A stretch of DNA of 64,000 nucleotides from Calditrichota bacterium (lineage in GTDB: Bacteria; Zhuqueibacterota; Zhuqueibacteria; Zhuqueibacterales; Geothermadaptataceae). Location: positions 1,176,336 through 1,240,335 of the forward strand of contig QQUE01000002.1 in NCBI GenBank assembly GCA_008501765.1. Reading direction: 5' to 3'. Under the pieces are notes generated by a model. The model worked only from the letters and a program-made list of their open reading frames with translations, was not told where the DNA came from and made no database searches. The translations under genes and the position numbers were made by a program. This document shows positions 52,613 to 62,725 of the stretch, piece after piece; the stretch's first letter is position 1; each line of letters starts with the position of its first letter.

Positions 52613-55600
52613 ATGAAAACTGTGGCTAATGCACGTTTTTGGGTAGGGGGAGCACTTGTCGTTTTGTTATGCCTCGCTGTCGGCAGTCAGATTCAATTTG
52701 AGGGCAGCAAAGCGCCGGGTTTGTCAAAAAAAGTGAAAATGGAAAAAGATCCTTTTTCCGAGAAAAAGAAACGGGTGAAAGGCCAGGCACGGCACGACAG
52801 CCCGGGGAAATTTGCTGAATTTCACCGTTTGTTACGCACCCGCGATGGCGAAGCAGGCCCGGCTTATCCCCACAATTATAAAATCAAAGAGCTGATGAAA
52901 GCCAAATCAATTTCATCGACAAAAGATTTGGCAAAAAATAAAATTGCCGCTACGCTGGACTGGACCGAACGCGGCCCCGGAAATGTTGCCGGCCGCACAC
53001 GCTCAATCGTTGTTGATCCCGATGATCCAAATATTGATACCTGGTTTGTGGGTTCCGTCAGCGGTGGCGTCTGGAAAACTACCAATGCCGGTCAAAGCTG
53101 GACCGAGCTGACAAAAGATTTACCCAACCTGGCAACCAGTGTTCTGGTGATGGCCGAATCCAACCCCGATATCATGTACGTTGGCACCGGGGAGGGTTTT
53201 GGCAATACCGATCAGGTCGACGGCAGCGGCATTTGGAAATCAACCGACCGCGGCCAGACCTGGGACCAGCTCGCCAGCACCGCGAATAACGATAATTTTG
53301 ATAATGTGACTCGCATGGTGGTTGATCCTGCGAATCCGGATATCGTGGTTGTAACAACTGCTCCGGGTTTCAATCTTATCACCAATCAAAAATCGCTCAT
53401 CCTGCGCTCGGAAAATGGTGGCATTTCGTGGACAACGGTTTATGAATCGGGTACCGGTGATTTGGAAGACCTGGTTGTGAATCCGCTAAATTTTAACACA
53501 CAATACGCCTCCGTAAGTGGTTCTGGCGTGGTTAAATCAATTGACGGTGGTAAAACATGGAACGATTCTTCCACAAATATTGGGTCTGTTGGTCGCATTG
53601 AAATAGCAGTTTCACCGGTCGATACTTCCTGGGTTTTTCTTTCTTGCGAAGGTAAGGGAGATGCATCTTCTCTCTATGTTTCGACCAATAGCGGTCTGGA
53701 TTGGGTCATCGGCAATGATTTAACGGCTGAAGATATCGAATGGCTTGGCGCACAAGGCTGGTATGACAATGCCATCGCCGCGCATCCTTACGAAAAAAAT
53801 AAAATCTTTGTTGGTGGGATAAATCTCTGGGCTATCGATGTAAAACCTGATGTGACTACTACGGATCCAGATGTAATTGGTATCGATTATGAAAATACCG
53901 CTTCCTTTATGACTTACATTAATTTTAGTGGTGCGCTTGGTAATGGTGGCATCGATTACGGCGAAGTTCCGGTCGCTCAACTTGTTTCGGTCGAAATGCG
54001 TTTTGGCCCTGGAAAAACGCAGAAAGCCCATCGTTTTTTCGTTCCCTCTGGTGAAACTTCTGGAGTCCCGGCATCAAATTACACTTATCAGGATTATGTT
54101 GATGTGCCATTTGAAGTGTGGGATATCACAAATAATCAACAACTTATGGTATCATTTCGTGACCAATCACGCAATGGCGTGTGGGAGTTAGCAGCGGATG
54201 TTACTACTGATCGAGAATTTGCACGGGAATATCTTTTTTTCCAGAAAGAAGCGTACAACGCAACGACTCCGCATGCTTCGATCACAGTAAATGGCGGCCA
54301 TGAATATCAACAACTCTATTTTGTCTGGCCAGTTCTGGCTGATGGTGGCTCTTTTGATCCTGCAAATTTACCTGAAGCGACTTTACGCATAAATTTCGGC
54401 AGTATCACGGCACGGGATATGGAATTAACCAACATCACCGACGGTTACGGCGAGCACGGTGGCATCAGCAAATTTGTGCATGTCGATCACCATAAAATTC
54501 TCTTGGTTCCAACCAATGTGGCCGCCAAGGAATTCCGCTTGATCAATGGCAACGACGGTGGTGTTTCGTACTCCGACGATGGTGGAACTTCATTTAAAAA
54601 TACGCTCAACGGCTACAATACAACCCAGTTTTATGGCGTAGATAAAATGCATGGCGCCGACCGCTATATCGGTGGCACACAGGACAACGGCAGCTGGTAT
54701 TCCCCGGTTGATGCCGACGCAGCAAGTTCGTGGAAAGATGCACCGAGCGGCGATGGATTTGAGGCTGTTTGGCATTACGACCATCCTGATAGCATGCTGG
54801 AGACCTCGCAATTTAATAATATTTTCCGCTCCACAAATGGTGGCGCCACCTGGCATTCTGTCGATAGTGAAAGTGGGCTCAATGAACCAAACGGAAATCC
54901 GTTCATTTCCCGGCTTGCCAAAACAAATATGGATCCGGATCTGGTTTTTGCAACCGGCGGCTCCGGCCTCTGGCGCACCGATGATTTTGCCACCAGTTGG
55001 CGCTTAATTCCAATGCCGGAAACTTTTGTGGGTAATAGCAGTTTTTCACAAGTGGAGATTTCGCAGGCAACACCACAAGTTGTATGGGCTGGACACTGGA
55101 TGGCTGGAACCAATGATCGCATTCCCTCGCTTTCTCGTGATGGAGGCATCACATTTAGCCCAACTACAATGTATACCGAGACGCCTACCGGAAGAATTAG
55201 TGGCATTGCAACCCACCCAACGAATCCGGGAACAGCCTATATTCTATTTGCTTTTGCCAAAGGCCCGAAAGTGCTCCGTACAACAGATTACGGCCAAAAC
55301 TGGGAAGATATTTCCGGATTTGGCACCAATAGCACCAGCAGTACCGGTTTCCCGGATGTGGCAGTTTATGATCTGATTTGTATGCCATACAACACCAATA
55401 TTCTCTGGGCTGGAACTGAAATCGGCATTATTGAATCCCTGGATGGCGGCGCTTCCTGGGCTTTCGCGGATAACGGGCTTCCTGCCGTGGCTATCTGGCA
55501 AATGCGCATCGTCGACGACGAAGTTGTGGTTGGAACCCATGGCCGTGGCGTCTGGTCGGTGACACTGCCGGAATTGGCGAATTATGAACTGCCCGATGTA

Positions 55601-56710
55601 CCGCGTGCACCACGTCTCAAGAGTGTTGGCCAGCGTCCCAATGGTTCGGTTGTCGCCGCGTATTCGATGCAATCAAGCTTTGATTCCACGCAGATTGTGC
55701 TCGATGGAGCGGTTGTTCAGTCTTTGGGAGCCAGCACGCCGGGCAACTATGATGTTACGATTTCAGGAGTCTCCGAGGGCGAGCATGCTGTTTTTGTCCG
55801 TGGATATGATCAGGGTATTGTCTATCGATCCCCTGCAGATACACTGCAGGTTTTGAATGTCCCGGCTACACAGTCTTCGTACAGTTGGGACTTTAATTTC
55901 AATAAGACTGATTTCATTTTCGATGGATTCAGCCGCATTCGCGGGGATAGTTTTAATAGTTTTGCACTGCATTCCGGGCATCCGTATGACGATGCAAAAG
56001 ATATCATCGCCATGCTGCGTATCCCGATTAAAGTCGATATGGGCGATGATTCCTTTTCCTATGAGGATATTGCCATCGTCGAAAAAGGCGATGATGGAAC
56101 CGTTTTTGGCGACGAAGAATTTTGGGATTACGTCATCGTTGAAGGATCGCGTGATGGCGTCACTTGGCTGCCTTTAGCGGATGGTTATGACGCAAGCGCC
56201 AATGCGGCCTGGTTGGTGAAATACAACACAGCGCCAACTACTCCCCCGCTACAATCACTTTATGTTAGTCACACGCTGCATTTAAGAGATACTTTTGCAG
56301 CCGGAGAAAAAATCTTCATCCGTTTTCGTTTGCATGCCGATGCCAACACCAATGCCTGGGGTTGGGTCATCGATAATTTGGTGATTCAGCCGAATGCAAC
56401 CGGAGTTGAAGAGCTGGACAACCTGCCGGACCAGTTTTCTTTGGCACAAAACTACCCAAATCCTTTCAATCCGGAAACGATGATCAGCTACGCTTTGCCT
56501 GAAAAGGTAGAAGTTTCACTGCAGATCTTCAATATCCGTGGTCAGAAAGTACGGACACTGGTGCAGTCGGAAAAGCAGGATGCCGGGCACTATAACTTAA
56601 AATGGAACGGTTTGGATGATAGCGGACTCTCCGTTTCGAGCGGTGTTTATTTTTACAAATTGCAGACATCAAAATTTGTTAAATCCCGCAAAATGAGCTT
56701 AATTCGCTAA
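52613..56710 (+). CDS. Secreted sortilin/BNR-repeat beta-propeller protein with type-IX-type tail
   Basis: 1365 residues. An N-terminal hydrophobic segment (about 9-27) is a likely signal. About 110-430 and 640-1010 contain many sortilin (Vps10)/BNR repeats with Asp-box-like motifs (GGVWKTTNAGQSWTEL, GIWKSTDRGQTWDQL, IFRSTNGGATWHSV, VLRTTDYGQNWEDI, IIESLDGGASWAFA). An inserted beta domain lies at about 430-640. An Ig-like region (about 1030-1100) and a jelly-roll-like domain with WGWVIDNLVIQPN (about 1110-1265) precede the sorting tail SLAQNYPNPFNPETMISYALP (about 1280) ending SRKMSLIR. The sequence is like extracellular glycosidase- or protease-associated propellers, but catalytic residues are not evident. 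AAGGGAA precedes the ATG and a terminator follows the stop. Confidence 0.85.
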   Translation: MKTVANARFWVGGALVVLLCLAVGSQIQFEGSKAPGLSKKVKMEKDPFSEKKKRVKGQARHDSPGKFAEFHRLLRTRDGEAGPAYPHNYKIKELMKAKSISSTKDLAKNKIAATLDWTERGPGNVAGRTRSIVVDPDDPNIDTWFVGSVSGGVWKTTNAGQSWTELTKDLPNLATSVLVMAESNPDIMYVGTGEGFGNTDQVDGSGIWKSTDRGQTWDQLASTANNDNFDNVTRMVVDPANPDIVVVTTAPGFNLITNQKSLILRSENGGISWTTVYESGTGDLEDLVVNPLNFNTQYASVSGSGVVKSIDGGKTWNDSSTNIGSVGRIEIAVSPVDTSWVFLSCEGKGDASSLYVSTNSGLDWVIGNDLTAEDIEWLGAQGWYDNAIAAHPYEKNKIFVGGINLWAIDVKPDVTTTDPDVIGIDYENTASFMTYINFSGALGNGGIDYGEVPVAQLVSVEMRFGPGKTQKAHRFFVPSGETSGVPASNYTYQDYVDVPFEVWDITNNQQLMVSFRDQSRNGVWELAADVTTDREFAREYLFFQKEAYNATTPHASITVNGGHEYQQLYFVWPVLADGGSFDPANLPEATLRINFGSITARDMELTNITDGYGEHGGISKFVHVDHHKILLVPTNVAAKEFRLINGNDGGVSYSDDGGTSFKNTLNGYNTTQFYGVDKMHGADRYIGGTQDNGSWYSPVDADAASSWKDAPSGDGFEAVWHYDHPDSMLETSQFNNIFRSTNGGATWHSVDSESGLNEPNGNPFISRLAKTNMDPDLVFATGGSGLWRTDDFATSWRLIPMPETFVGNSSFSQVEISQATPQVVWAGHWMAGTNDRIPSLSRDGGITFSPTTMYTETPTGRISGIATHPTNPGTAYILFAFAKGPKVLRTTDYGQNWEDISGFGTNSTSSTGFPDVAVYDLICMPYNTNILWAGTEIGIIESLDGGASWAFADNGLPAVAIWQMRIVDDEVVVGTHGRGVWSVTLPELANYELPDVPRAPRLKSVGQRPNGSVVAAYSMQSSFDSTQIVLDGAVVQSLGASTPGNYDVTISGVSEGEHAVFVRGYDQGIVYRSPADTLQVLNVPATQSSYSWDFNFNKTDFIFDGFSRIRGDSFNSFALHSGHPYDDAKDIIAMLRIPIKVDMGDDSFSYEDIAIVEKGDDGTVFGDEEFWDYVIVEGSRDGVTWLPLADGYDASANAAWLVKYNTAPTTPPLQSLYVSHTLHLRDTFAAGEKIFIRFRLHADANTNAWGWVIDNLVIQPNATGVEELDNLPDQFSLAQNYPNPFNPETMISYALPEKVEVSLQIFNIRGQKVRTLVQSEKQDAGHYNLKWNGLDDSGLSVSSGVYFYKLQTSKFVKSRKMSLIR

Positions 56711-56716
56711 CTTTTC

Positions 56717-56746
56717 AGGGGCCTGTAAAGGCCCCTTCTTTATTTA
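56717..56746 (+). terminator. Rho-independent terminator of the sortilin-like gene
   Basis: Hairpin AGGGGCC-TGTAAA-GGCCCCT followed by TCTTTATTT, seven bases after the stop codon. Confidence 0.85.
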
Positions 56747-57160
56747 TAGTGCAAAATTTTTTTCCACCTGGCCAATCCTAACAACCGGGACGTCCACTTA
56801 CTAAAACACCTATTGCTTGACAATCGCTAAAAACTTTGCTATTGTTAGTATCAGATGTTAAATTTTTATCATACCATGGTTAAATTACTTCTTAACACCA
56901 AAGCGCGAGTTCAATTTTTTCAACAATTTAGCAGCGAGCAAAAAAATGCAATTAGCGTGCAATGGCAAAAATAAGTGCCAGAATGAAATTGATCTCCGAA
57001 CTGTGCTTCTAGAACAAAAAACGAATAAGTCCGATCAGTTTAACTCGGGAATTGACATGCCAATGCGTGTCATTTTGAAATGCCAACACTGTGCTGAAGG
57101 ACGGGTAATATTGACGGGAGACATGTTCTGGAGCCAACATTTTGAGATTTTGATGGGATA
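56747..57160. other. Intergenic region between convergent terminators
   Basis: About 410 bases between the sortilin-like and VWA-protein terminators. One short frame (56946-57161, 71 codons, with a CxxC near the middle) is open but has no ribosome site or family resemblance, so I do not call it a gene. Confidence 0.4.
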
Positions 57161-57187
57161 AAAAAACGCCCGGCATAAACCAGGCGC
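57161..57187 (-). terminator. Rho-independent terminator of the VWA-protein gene
   Basis: On the minus strand the hairpin CGCCTGG-TTTATG-CCGGGCG (one wobble pair) is followed by TTTTTTATC, about 20 bases after the stop codon. Confidence 0.85.
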
Positions 57188-57205
57188 CTCTATTCTGTGT
57201 AAATC

Positions 57206-59626
57206 TTACTTGACCAGACTAACCTTCTGCAAACCCCTGTAATTATTTCCTTTTGTGCTCATCAAAAGCAATTCGATAAAATAGGTTCCACTTGCTACAT
57301 GCCTGCCGGAAAAATCTCTGCCATTCCAAACATAACTGAAAGTTCCAGCCGATTCGATGCTAAATTCTGCACTGGTGAGCATCTGCCCAACTGAATTATA
57401 GATATGAACGGCAACATGAGCCGCGTCAGGTGCATCATACACTATTTTTGTTGACGGATTAAAGGGATTTGGGTACGCTGGATAAAGTTTGAAATTTTGC
57501 GGCACATCTTGCACTTTGTAAGATTCGTTTTTGAGTTCACCAATCTCATTCATTTGTCCCTGTGCACCGACAAATGCGATATCTGTAAATGTTACTTCGC
57601 TCAAATCAAAATCAGTGCGGGAGTGCATTTTTATTTCGACAATTTCACCATTTTCATGGGGAAAAACCTGACCGTCAGTTAACATTATTCCCATGGAAAA
57701 AAGACCGTTTTCTTTGTCATCGTTTGAAATATACAATGGCTGCCGATGCCACTTTTCCCCAACTCTGGCTGTAACGGAGTCAATTTTTTCAACAGGATAG
57801 TGCATTCTGAAGGTGATGCCTGCGAGTGATTGTGCGGCCGCATTATGCCAATTCAATTTTAGCATTGCGACATTTGCATAATCTGCGGACTGCTTTTCGA
57901 TGGATAATGTCCCTTGCGGTGCTGCACCAGTTTTTGCAGCTGCCGGAAAGTTATTTCGTGCCGCATCCGAGCGGGAGAGCGACCAATTTACGGCGATGGG
58001 AATGAGATCTCTCTCGTTGATGAGACCGCCGCCGTCAGCATCCGCAAAAGTAGCCTGGGTCGTGGCGAATTTGTTCGCCGATTGTGGCTTCCAGGCAACT
58101 AAATCAGGCTCAGACCGCGCTGGCCCTCGTAAATCCCAGAACAGGCCGAGTCGCAGTACATCACTCAGTTCAACTTTGCCATTGTGGTTGGTATCACCGG
58201 GCCACACCCACATGCCGTTGGTGTATTCGGTGTTTGCCTCAATTGTCAGTGCAACTTCACAGCCGCGCCGGTTTTCTGATGCGACATTCTCGATCGAAAA
58301 ATGCAATGCTGTGCTGTCAATCAAGCTGGAATCTGGCTGGAAAATTATTTCAGCGAGTGAACCCTTTCCGGTAATAATTGCGCCTGCGTCAAGCTTGGCG
58401 ATAGAAATATCGATTTTTCCCTCGTTCTCGCGCACTGTGAAATCAAACGCATGGCTTGCCGCGCTGCCCAGCAAAGTTCCGGGAAGGACCGAGGCTGCGG
58501 CCGGTTGCACTATTTTTATTTGTGTCGGATCGTAAGAAACAGTAAAATTTACAGATCGCATATTAAATAGTGGCAAACTGGAGGGCGGCACCTGCAGGCT
58601 GAGATGGAAATTTTCACCGGCATGCGGTCGTTTTTCCATTTCCGGTTTGATAGTAACATAATGGCCGGGTGCAGTGTATTGATGCGTATATTCACCGCTA
58701 TAACCGTTGTGTGCCACTTCAATTTTTAATGTTCGGCTACTGCCATCTTCGATACAATTTTCAGCCATATACGAGAGCACATAGTATTGATTTGAAATAA
58801 TATAAGCGATTTCTTCGTAAATTCGCGCTAATTCGCCAGTGGTTGGTGAGCGGAAATATTGGCCACCGCTGGACTCTGCAATACGCCGCATAGTCGCTTC
58901 ACTTTTATAATCCAGCGTCCGTCCCAATCCGATCAAATAAACAGGAATCCCTTCGGCTTCGAGTGTAGCCAGTAGCGCTTCAAGTTGGGTGCTGCTGCGG
59001 CTATCGTGGCCGTCGGCGAGCACGACGAGAGCTTTTTTTCCATCGATAGGCCGGGTTATGTTGAGCCCGGCAACCAGGGCATCATAGAGCGCGGTGCCTG
59101 CGCCGATTTGCAGGCTGTTTATTGCATTGATGACGGTTGGTTTGTCGAAAGTAAAACCATGAACAACACGGGCATAAGCATCAAATGATATGAGCGACGC
59201 CTGGTCGAGCGGATTGAGCAAGTTGATAAAATTAACGGCGGCAACTTTAGCTGCAGGCAGATCGTCGTCCATGCTGCCGCTGATGTCCATAATCATTGTT
59301 ATCGCGGCGCCGCCGGAGTCCCCACCAAAGGAATTCAGGGCATGTGTGGGCTGTTCGATGCGATCTTCCCATAAAGTAAATTCAGAAACGTGCAAATCGG
59401 TCACAGCCGTGCTGTCCGAGTAACTCACCTTCAGTTCGGCGAGAATTTCGGGGAAGTTGGTTGTGTTGAGCGAAATGAACTCAATATTTAGATCGCGGTT
59501 TGCTTGAAATCCGAAAAGGGGATTTTTCTCATGGGGAAAGAAGAAAAATGTCATCAGCAGGATTATAAAAAACAAAAGTCTTGAAATAAGAGCCCGCCCG
59601 TTGTGTGTTGTAATATTTTTCATCAT
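57206..59626 (-). CDS. Secreted VWA-domain protein with cohesin-like, dockerin-like and type-IX-type domains
   Basis: About 806 residues from the ATG at 59626 (ACGAGG upstream); a longer frame from 59674 lacks a site. A signal/anchor helix (about 17-31) precedes a von Willebrand A domain (about 95-290) with the metal site DISGSMD, then SFDAYA, GTALYDAL and LADGHDS. A cohesin-like beta sandwich (about 350-460) follows. Next is a split dockerin-like pair, GDTNHNGKVELSDVLRLG and DADGGGLINERDLIPIAVNW (about 475-555), with calcium-loop Asp/Asn spacing. A second cohesin-like part (about 590-700) precedes the tail YPAYPNPFNPSTKIVYDAP ... GLQKVSLVK. It is probably a surface protein for calcium-dependent assembly or adhesion. 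A terminator follows. Confidence 0.85.
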   Translation of the reverse strand: MMKNITTHNGRALISRLLFFIILLMTFFFFPHEKNPLFGFQANRDLNIEFISLNTTNFPEILAELKVSYSDSTAVTDLHVSEFTLWEDRIEQPTHALNSFGGDSGGAAITMIMDISGSMDDDLPAAKVAAVNFINLLNPLDQASLISFDAYARVVHGFTFDKPTVINAINSLQIGAGTALYDALVAGLNITRPIDGKKALVVLADGHDSRSSTQLEALLATLEAEGIPVYLIGLGRTLDYKSEATMRRIAESSGGQYFRSPTTGELARIYEEIAYIISNQYYVLSYMAENCIEDGSSRTLKIEVAHNGYSGEYTHQYTAPGHYVTIKPEMEKRPHAGENFHLSLQVPPSSLPLFNMRSVNFTVSYDPTQIKIVQPAAASVLPGTLLGSAASHAFDFTVRENEGKIDISIAKLDAGAIITGKGSLAEIIFQPDSSLIDSTALHFSIENVASENRRGCEVALTIEANTEYTNGMWVWPGDTNHNGKVELSDVLRLGLFWDLRGPARSEPDLVAWKPQSANKFATTQATFADADGGGLINERDLIPIAVNWSLSRSDAARNNFPAAAKTGAAPQGTLSIEKQSADYANVAMLKLNWHNAAAQSLAGITFRMHYPVEKIDSVTARVGEKWHRQPLYISNDDKENGLFSMGIMLTDGQVFPHENGEIVEIKMHSRTDFDLSEVTFTDIAFVGAQGQMNEIGELKNESYKVQDVPQNFKLYPAYPNPFNPSTKIVYDAPDAAHVAVHIYNSVGQMLTSAEFSIESAGTFSYVWNGRDFSGRHVASGTYFIELLLMSTKGNNYRGLQKVSLVK

Positions 59627-60030
59627 GGTGCAGTGCCTCGTTGCATTATAGTTAATCTGGTGCGCATAATGCAAAGACTGTGCTAAAAAAAAATCAATTG
59701 ATTCAGATGTCTGATTTTATTTGATTTAAATAATCGGCAATTGAATTAGAATAGTAAAATATAGCAGAAAAATGATTCGAATTTCATTTATGAATTACAG
59801 AATTCAAATTCAATTTACAGGCTTGTTTTTTTTGTTATGACACGCTAACTGCAGGTATTAATTAGGTGATTCGATTGCTTGCGTCCACTATTTCAGTCCG
59901 GTTTTGAGTAAAACAAGCTTATCCTGAACCAATAGTTTTTTTAGAATTTAAATCACCAGAGATTTAAACCAAGATTGCTATTTGATTTTACTTGATTATA
60001 TTTGTTCCGATGCCAAATTCAGGAGAATTA
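59627..60030. other. Divergent intergenic region
   Basis: About 400 AT-rich bases between the VWA-protein and M1-peptidase starts. Both promoters must lie here. No repeat, hairpin or gene was recognised. Confidence 0.5.
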
Positions 60031-62022
60031 ATGAAATATCTGCTTTACAGAATTATTCTAATACAGATTCTGATCACTTTGTCCCCGATGGTGATACAGG
60101 CACAATTTTCGGAAAAAGCCGGACATTATGAAGATATTGCCGAGATCGAAAAAAATAAAAATGCCTGGCGACTTGATACAAAGGTCTTCACCAGTAATTT
60201 ATCGCTGCAAATGCAAAATTATGAGGTAAAATATTACAGGCTCAACTTGAATATTGATCCTGACGAATCGAATCTATACGGCAGCGTAGTTGTGCAAGGA
60301 TTGAGTCAGATTGCAGAACTTGATTCGATTGTTTTAACCTTAAATATGTCGATGCAAGTAGATTCAGTCGCTGGAAATATTCATTCGTGGCAGCGCGATG
60401 ACGATTTAATAATCATCAGGCTCAACTCGCCTGTTGGCCTCGAGGCACCGTTTTCACTGGAAGTATTTTACCGTGGTAATCCCCAGGCGGGTGGCTTCGG
60501 TGGTTTTGGATTTGATGAACAGGATGATGAACCGGTAATCTGGTCTTTGAGTGAGCCCTATTTTGCCAGGAATTGGTGGCCGTGCAAAGATTTTCCCAAT
60601 GACAAAGCTGATTCGGTGGATATTTTCATCACTGTCCCGGAAAATTTAACGGCTGTATCCAATGGCAGCCTTAAATCAGTCACCACAAATTCGGGAAATA
60701 CAAGAACTTTTCACTGGCATGAAAAATACCCCATCACAACTTATCTTGTCTCGGTGGCAATTACAAATTACGCGAAATTTTCACAGTGGTTCAAATATTC
60801 ACCCACAGATTCGATGGAAATTACCAATTACATTTACCCGTCCGATCTTGACTTTGCAAAGGAACAACTCGCGAGCCTGCCGGATATGCTGTCCTTTTTC
60901 CACGATACCTTCGGGCCGTACCCGTTTATCGATGAAAAATATGGGGTAGCGCAGTTTCCGTGGGGCGGCGGCATGGAGCATCAAACCATCAGCAGCCAGG
61001 GCAGTTTTGGTGAGTCGCTGAATGCCCACGAATTGGCGCATCAGTGGTTTGGTGATCTCATCACCACTGCAAACTGGACTGAAATCTGGATGAATGAGGG
61101 ATTTGCCGCATACAGTGAAGCTTTGTATTTTGAACATGTGCTCGGCAAAGAATATTATCACATTTATATGGGGTTCAAAAATAAAAAATACGAGGGGACA
61201 ATTTTCCGTGCGGATACCACCAGTGTTGGTTCAATTTTTAACCGCATCGTTTATGATAAAGGAGCGTGGGTTTTACATATGTTGCGCCATGTGCTGGGGG
61301 ATGACACATTTTTCGGTATGTTGAAAGCATACGTTGGCGACCCACGCTTTGCCTATGGGAATACTTCAACGCAGCGTTTTCGGGAATTTTGTGAGGATTA
61401 TGCCGGTCGGCAACTGGACTGGTTTTTTAATCCATGGATTTATGGAACCGGCCGGCCGGTTTACGAATATTCCTGGCAGACGAGCACCGGGATGGATGAG
61501 TTCATCGTTACACTGCATATTGCGCAAAAACAACTGGCAGAACACCAATTATTTACAATGCCACTGGATATTCTCTTGTCTTCGGATACAGGAGATACTA
61601 CAGTCACAATATTAAATGACCAAATTTCTCAGGATTTTGAAATTCGCACCAATTTTGAACCAACATCTGTCGTTTTAGACGATGAAAATTGGGTTTTAAA
61701 AACGGTGACACAAATTGGTGATGGTGCACCCGGTTCATTGAATGGCTATCAACTGCGTCAAAATTACCCGAATCCGTTTACCGAAACGACGCGCATTGAG
61801 CTCCAGTTGCCATTTACAACTGCAAAGCCGGTGCTGAAAATATACGATATTCGTGGCCTGCTCGTCAAACAAATGCGCCTCAATTTACCGAATCCGGGTG
61901 CCAATCATTTCACGTGGGATGGCCGCAACGGAGAAGGGCAGACTGTGGCCAGTGGAGTCTACTGCTACACTGTTGAGGTCGACGATTATTTCTCAAAAAA
62001 GAAAATGGTTTATTTACATTGA
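60031..62022 (+). CDS. Secreted M1-family aminopeptidase with type-IX-type tail
   Basis: 663 residues from the ATG at 60031, which is preceded by CAGGAGA; a frame from 59992 has no site. Signal peptide about 1-25 (SPMVIQAQ). The M1 N-terminal beta domain (about 50-230) includes ARNWWPCKDFPNDKAD. The substrate-anchoring loop reads WGGGMEHQT (GAMEN-like). The zinc site is His333-Glu334-x2-His337 with Glu356 (HELAHQWFGD ... WMNEGFAAYSE). A thermolysin-like C-terminal helical part follows to about 490. It lacks the long ERAP-type C-terminal domain. The tail (about 570-663; LRQNYPNPFTETTRIELQL ... KKKMVYLH) is the FlgD-like sorting domain. Expected role: extracellular peptide trimming. Confidence 0.92.
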   Translation: MKYLLYRIILIQILITLSPMVIQAQFSEKAGHYEDIAEIEKNKNAWRLDTKVFTSNLSLQMQNYEVKYYRLNLNIDPDESNLYGSVVVQGLSQIAELDSIVLTLNMSMQVDSVAGNIHSWQRDDDLIIIRLNSPVGLEAPFSLEVFYRGNPQAGGFGGFGFDEQDDEPVIWSLSEPYFARNWWPCKDFPNDKADSVDIFITVPENLTAVSNGSLKSVTTNSGNTRTFHWHEKYPITTYLVSVAITNYAKFSQWFKYSPTDSMEITNYIYPSDLDFAKEQLASLPDMLSFFHDTFGPYPFIDEKYGVAQFPWGGGMEHQTISSQGSFGESLNAHELAHQWFGDLITTANWTEIWMNEGFAAYSEALYFEHVLGKEYYHIYMGFKNKKYEGTIFRADTTSVGSIFNRIVYDKGAWVLHMLRHVLGDDTFFGMLKAYVGDPRFAYGNTSTQRFREFCEDYAGRQLDWFFNPWIYGTGRPVYEYSWQTSTGMDEFIVTLHIAQKQLAEHQLFTMPLDILLSSDTGDTTVTILNDQISQDFEIRTNFEPTSVVLDDENWVLKTVTQIGDGAPGSLNGYQLRQNYPNPFTETTRIELQLPFTTAKPVLKIYDIRGLLVKQMRLNLPNPGANHFTWDGRNGEGQTVASGVYCYTVEVDDYFSKKKMVYLH

Positions 62023-62112
62023 AAATTCTCAGCCTATTTTTTTATTTGAAAACCCAATTCAACACCCTATCTTATTTTAGAATAATTGATAAATCAAGAT
62101 TTGAGAAATAAT

Positions 62113-62712
62113 ATGCCTGCGAAAATGGCGATCTTCCCCCTGCTTTTAGTTCTGGTTTTAACCACCAGTTGTACCAATCCATTTACCACGCGCGATCCTG
62201 AAGAACCGGATTCAGCTCGCCAGAGCTGGATACAACCACGGCAGCCGGAACTGGTTTTGGATAATTTGCGCAATTCCATTCTTGAGATGAATATCGATAA
62301 TTATTTGCGCTCTTTGAGCGATACCAGCAAGGCATTGCCGTTATTCAAATTTATTCCGGCGCCGGATGTGGCTGCTGAAAATCCGGGTGTTTTTATGGCG
62401 TGGACGAAAGAAAATGAGCGCAGTTATTTTACGGTTTTGGGTGTACTCACGCCGGCAGACTCGCTGCATTTTATTTCATTTAAAACGAATAAACTGGATT
62501 TTTCAGGGGAGGCAGCATTAATAATCGCCAATTATACTTTACGGATTCACCACACACAGCAGGCGCAGGGAATTCCTGCTGTGGTTCAGGGTGAAGCCCG
62601 TTTCACTTTGATGGCTGACACTTTTGGAGATTGGGCGATCGTCGAATGGCAGGATATTTCGACGGAGGAAGCGCCAACATGGAGTGTTTTTAAGGCAAAT
62701 TACGGTCAATAA
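62113..62712 (+). CDS. Lipoprotein of unknown function
   Basis: 199 residues from the ATG at 62113 (TTGAGAAATAAT upstream). The signal MPAKMAIFPLLLVLVLTTSC ends in a lipobox at Cys20. The mature part starts with a Pro/Arg-rich linker, then an alpha/beta domain with LDNLRNSILEMNIDNYLRSL and, near the end, WAIVEWQDISTEEAPTWSVFKANY. That last pattern is like the 'hypothetical lipoprotein' families in which a conserved Trp-rich strand closes an NTF2-like fold. It lies 90 bases after the peptidase gene and 13 bases before the deacetylase gene, so it is probably co-transcribed with the latter. Confidence 0.7.
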   Translation: MPAKMAIFPLLLVLVLTTSCTNPFTTRDPEEPDSARQSWIQPRQPELVLDNLRNSILEMNIDNYLRSLSDTSKALPLFKFIPAPDVAAENPGVFMAWTKENERSYFTVLGVLTPADSLHFISFKTNKLDFSGEAALIIANYTLRIHHTQQAQGIPAVVQGEARFTLMADTFGDWAIVEWQDISTEEAPTWSVFKANYGQ

Positions 62713-62725
62713 AAATAGGAAATAC

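Noticed and set aside
56946-57161. Possible small protein of 71 residues
   Set aside because: No ribosome site and no resemblance to a known family; it lies between two terminators, so expression is doubtful.
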